From contig JACQBW010000003.1 of NCBI GenBank assembly GCA_016194305.1, positions 1 to 39,223 on the forward strand: 39,223 bases of DNA, read 5' to 3'. This DNA is from Nitrospirota bacterium (lineage in GTDB: Bacteria > Nitrospirota > Nitrospiria > JACQBW01). Positions 38,817 to 39,223 of this stretch are shown piece after piece. The position numbers were made by a program, and so were the translations under genes. Positions within the stretch are counted from its first letter, which is position 1. Every line of letters begins with the position of its first letter. The notes beneath the pieces are model-generated. The model had not been told where the DNA came from, did no database searches, and saw only the letters and a list, made by a program, of their open reading frames with translations.

Positions 38817-39223
38817 ATGCAGAAAACTTTATCATTCCTAATGGCACTTTCATTTGTGTTCCTCGCTATTGATGATCTGCCCTATTTTTATTCTGAATTT
38901 GGAGAAATGGCTTATCTTGCCCCTTTTTATTCATTATTTGCCGCATTATTGTTTTGGATTTTAAAATTGGCATACGATGGCAGAATATTTTTACCGACAA
39001 CCTTAAGTGCAAAATTATTTGTGTTTTTTATAATTTGGATTCTGCTTTCTGGTGCACTAAACCTTTATGATGTGACAGGAATAGAAGTTAAAGGGAGATT
39101 GGGAATAGAAAAGTTAATTTTTCAACTAATAGTGGTCTTATTTGGTTTTATCGTTGCTATATTTATCTATAATGTACTAATTCTTACAAGAGAACCATTG
39201 GTCACCATACGGCGCCTGATTTT
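38817..39223 (+). CDS. N-terminal part of an O-antigen polymerase/ligase-like membrane protein
   Basis: An open frame from the ATG at 38817 runs off the window end (135 complete codons). It begins MQKTLSFLMALSFVFLAIDD and has at least four hydrophobic segments (MAYLAPFYSLFAALLFWIL, LFVFFIIWILLSGALNLYDV, LIFQLIVVLFGFIVAIFIYN). Many predicted helices, few motifs and its place after a Wzz-type gene suggest a Wzy polymerase or WaaL ligase, which are recognised mostly by topology and the missing C-terminal half. No ribosome site is obvious. Composition is AT-rich like the preceding gene. Confidence 0.6.
   Translation, partial: MQKTLSFLMALSFVFLAIDDLPYFYSEFGEMAYLAPFYSLFAALLFWILKLAYDGRIFLPTTLSAKLFVFFIIWILLSGALNLYDVTGIEVKGRLGIEKLIFQLIVVLFGFIVAIFIYNVLILTREPLVTIRRLI

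Overview
This looks like a chromosomal segment of a Gram-negative autotrophic bacterium. It encodes a TonB-dependent receptor, a dTDP-rhamnose and O-antigen locus, and a reductive TCA (rTCA) cluster with two-subunit ATP-citrate lyase, a citryl-CoA-lyase-like protein, a soluble-type fumarate reductase and succinyl-CoA synthetase. That combination, at roughly 45-50% GC, fits a Nitrospirota-type lineage best. The taxonomic call is inference from gene content, not from a marker comparison. No rRNA, tRNA or CRISPR array was seen.

Layout. (1) 1-3.8 kb, minus strand: end-truncated radical SAM protein, a multi-domain universal stress protein, a membrane-anchored cytochrome c and two small coupled genes. 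(2) 3.86-5.87 kb: divergent promoters, then typA/bipA on the plus strand behind a short leader that carries an intrinsic terminator. (3) 5.87-10.5 kb, minus strand: a three-gene operon (exported helical protein, TonB-dependent receptor, GAF/HD-GYP c-di-GMP phosphodiesterase). (4) 10.5-11.9 kb: a DUF420-like membrane protein and a solitary cheR. (5) 12.0-21.9 kb: the rTCA cluster, aclB-aclA-ccl-(two paralogous Fe-S proteins)-frdA-sucC-sucD. Its intergenic gaps hold copies of an unusual palindromic element, and sucC is interrupted by an internal deletion with a frameshift. (6) 21.9-25.8 kb: cold-shock gene with a switch-like leader, a class III-type sirtuin, a GlpC/HdrD-like Fe-S/CCG protein, and an outer-membrane barrel plus a Tyr-rich lipoprotein. 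(7) 25.8-30.2 kb, minus strand: dnaE-accA. (8) 30.2-39.2 kb, plus strand: surface polysaccharide locus (IS3 remnant, wzx, glycosyltransferase, secreted dienelactone-hydrolase-like protein, rfbBACD, wzz, start of a polymerase/ligase-like membrane protein). Parts of this locus are clearly AT-richer than the rest.

The most unusual signal is a family of five ~125-135 bp elements: one at 213-338 and four within the rTCA cluster. Each has a conserved ~75-80 nt core that folds on itself. The core is flanked by ~20-27 bp arms that are complementary to each other within a copy but unrelated between copies. Ordinary transposition, which leaves direct target duplications, does not explain this, and neither does simple conservation of a terminator. 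Other items worth a second look are the broken sucC inside an otherwise intact rTCA operon, loss of the flavin-binding His in FrdA, a histone-like Lys/Arg tail on SucD, a duplicated promoter region bracketing the wzx-glycosyltransferase segment, a GC-shifted hairpin-rich island at 33.33-33.47 kb, and mutually exclusive hairpins over the cold-shock ribosome binding site.
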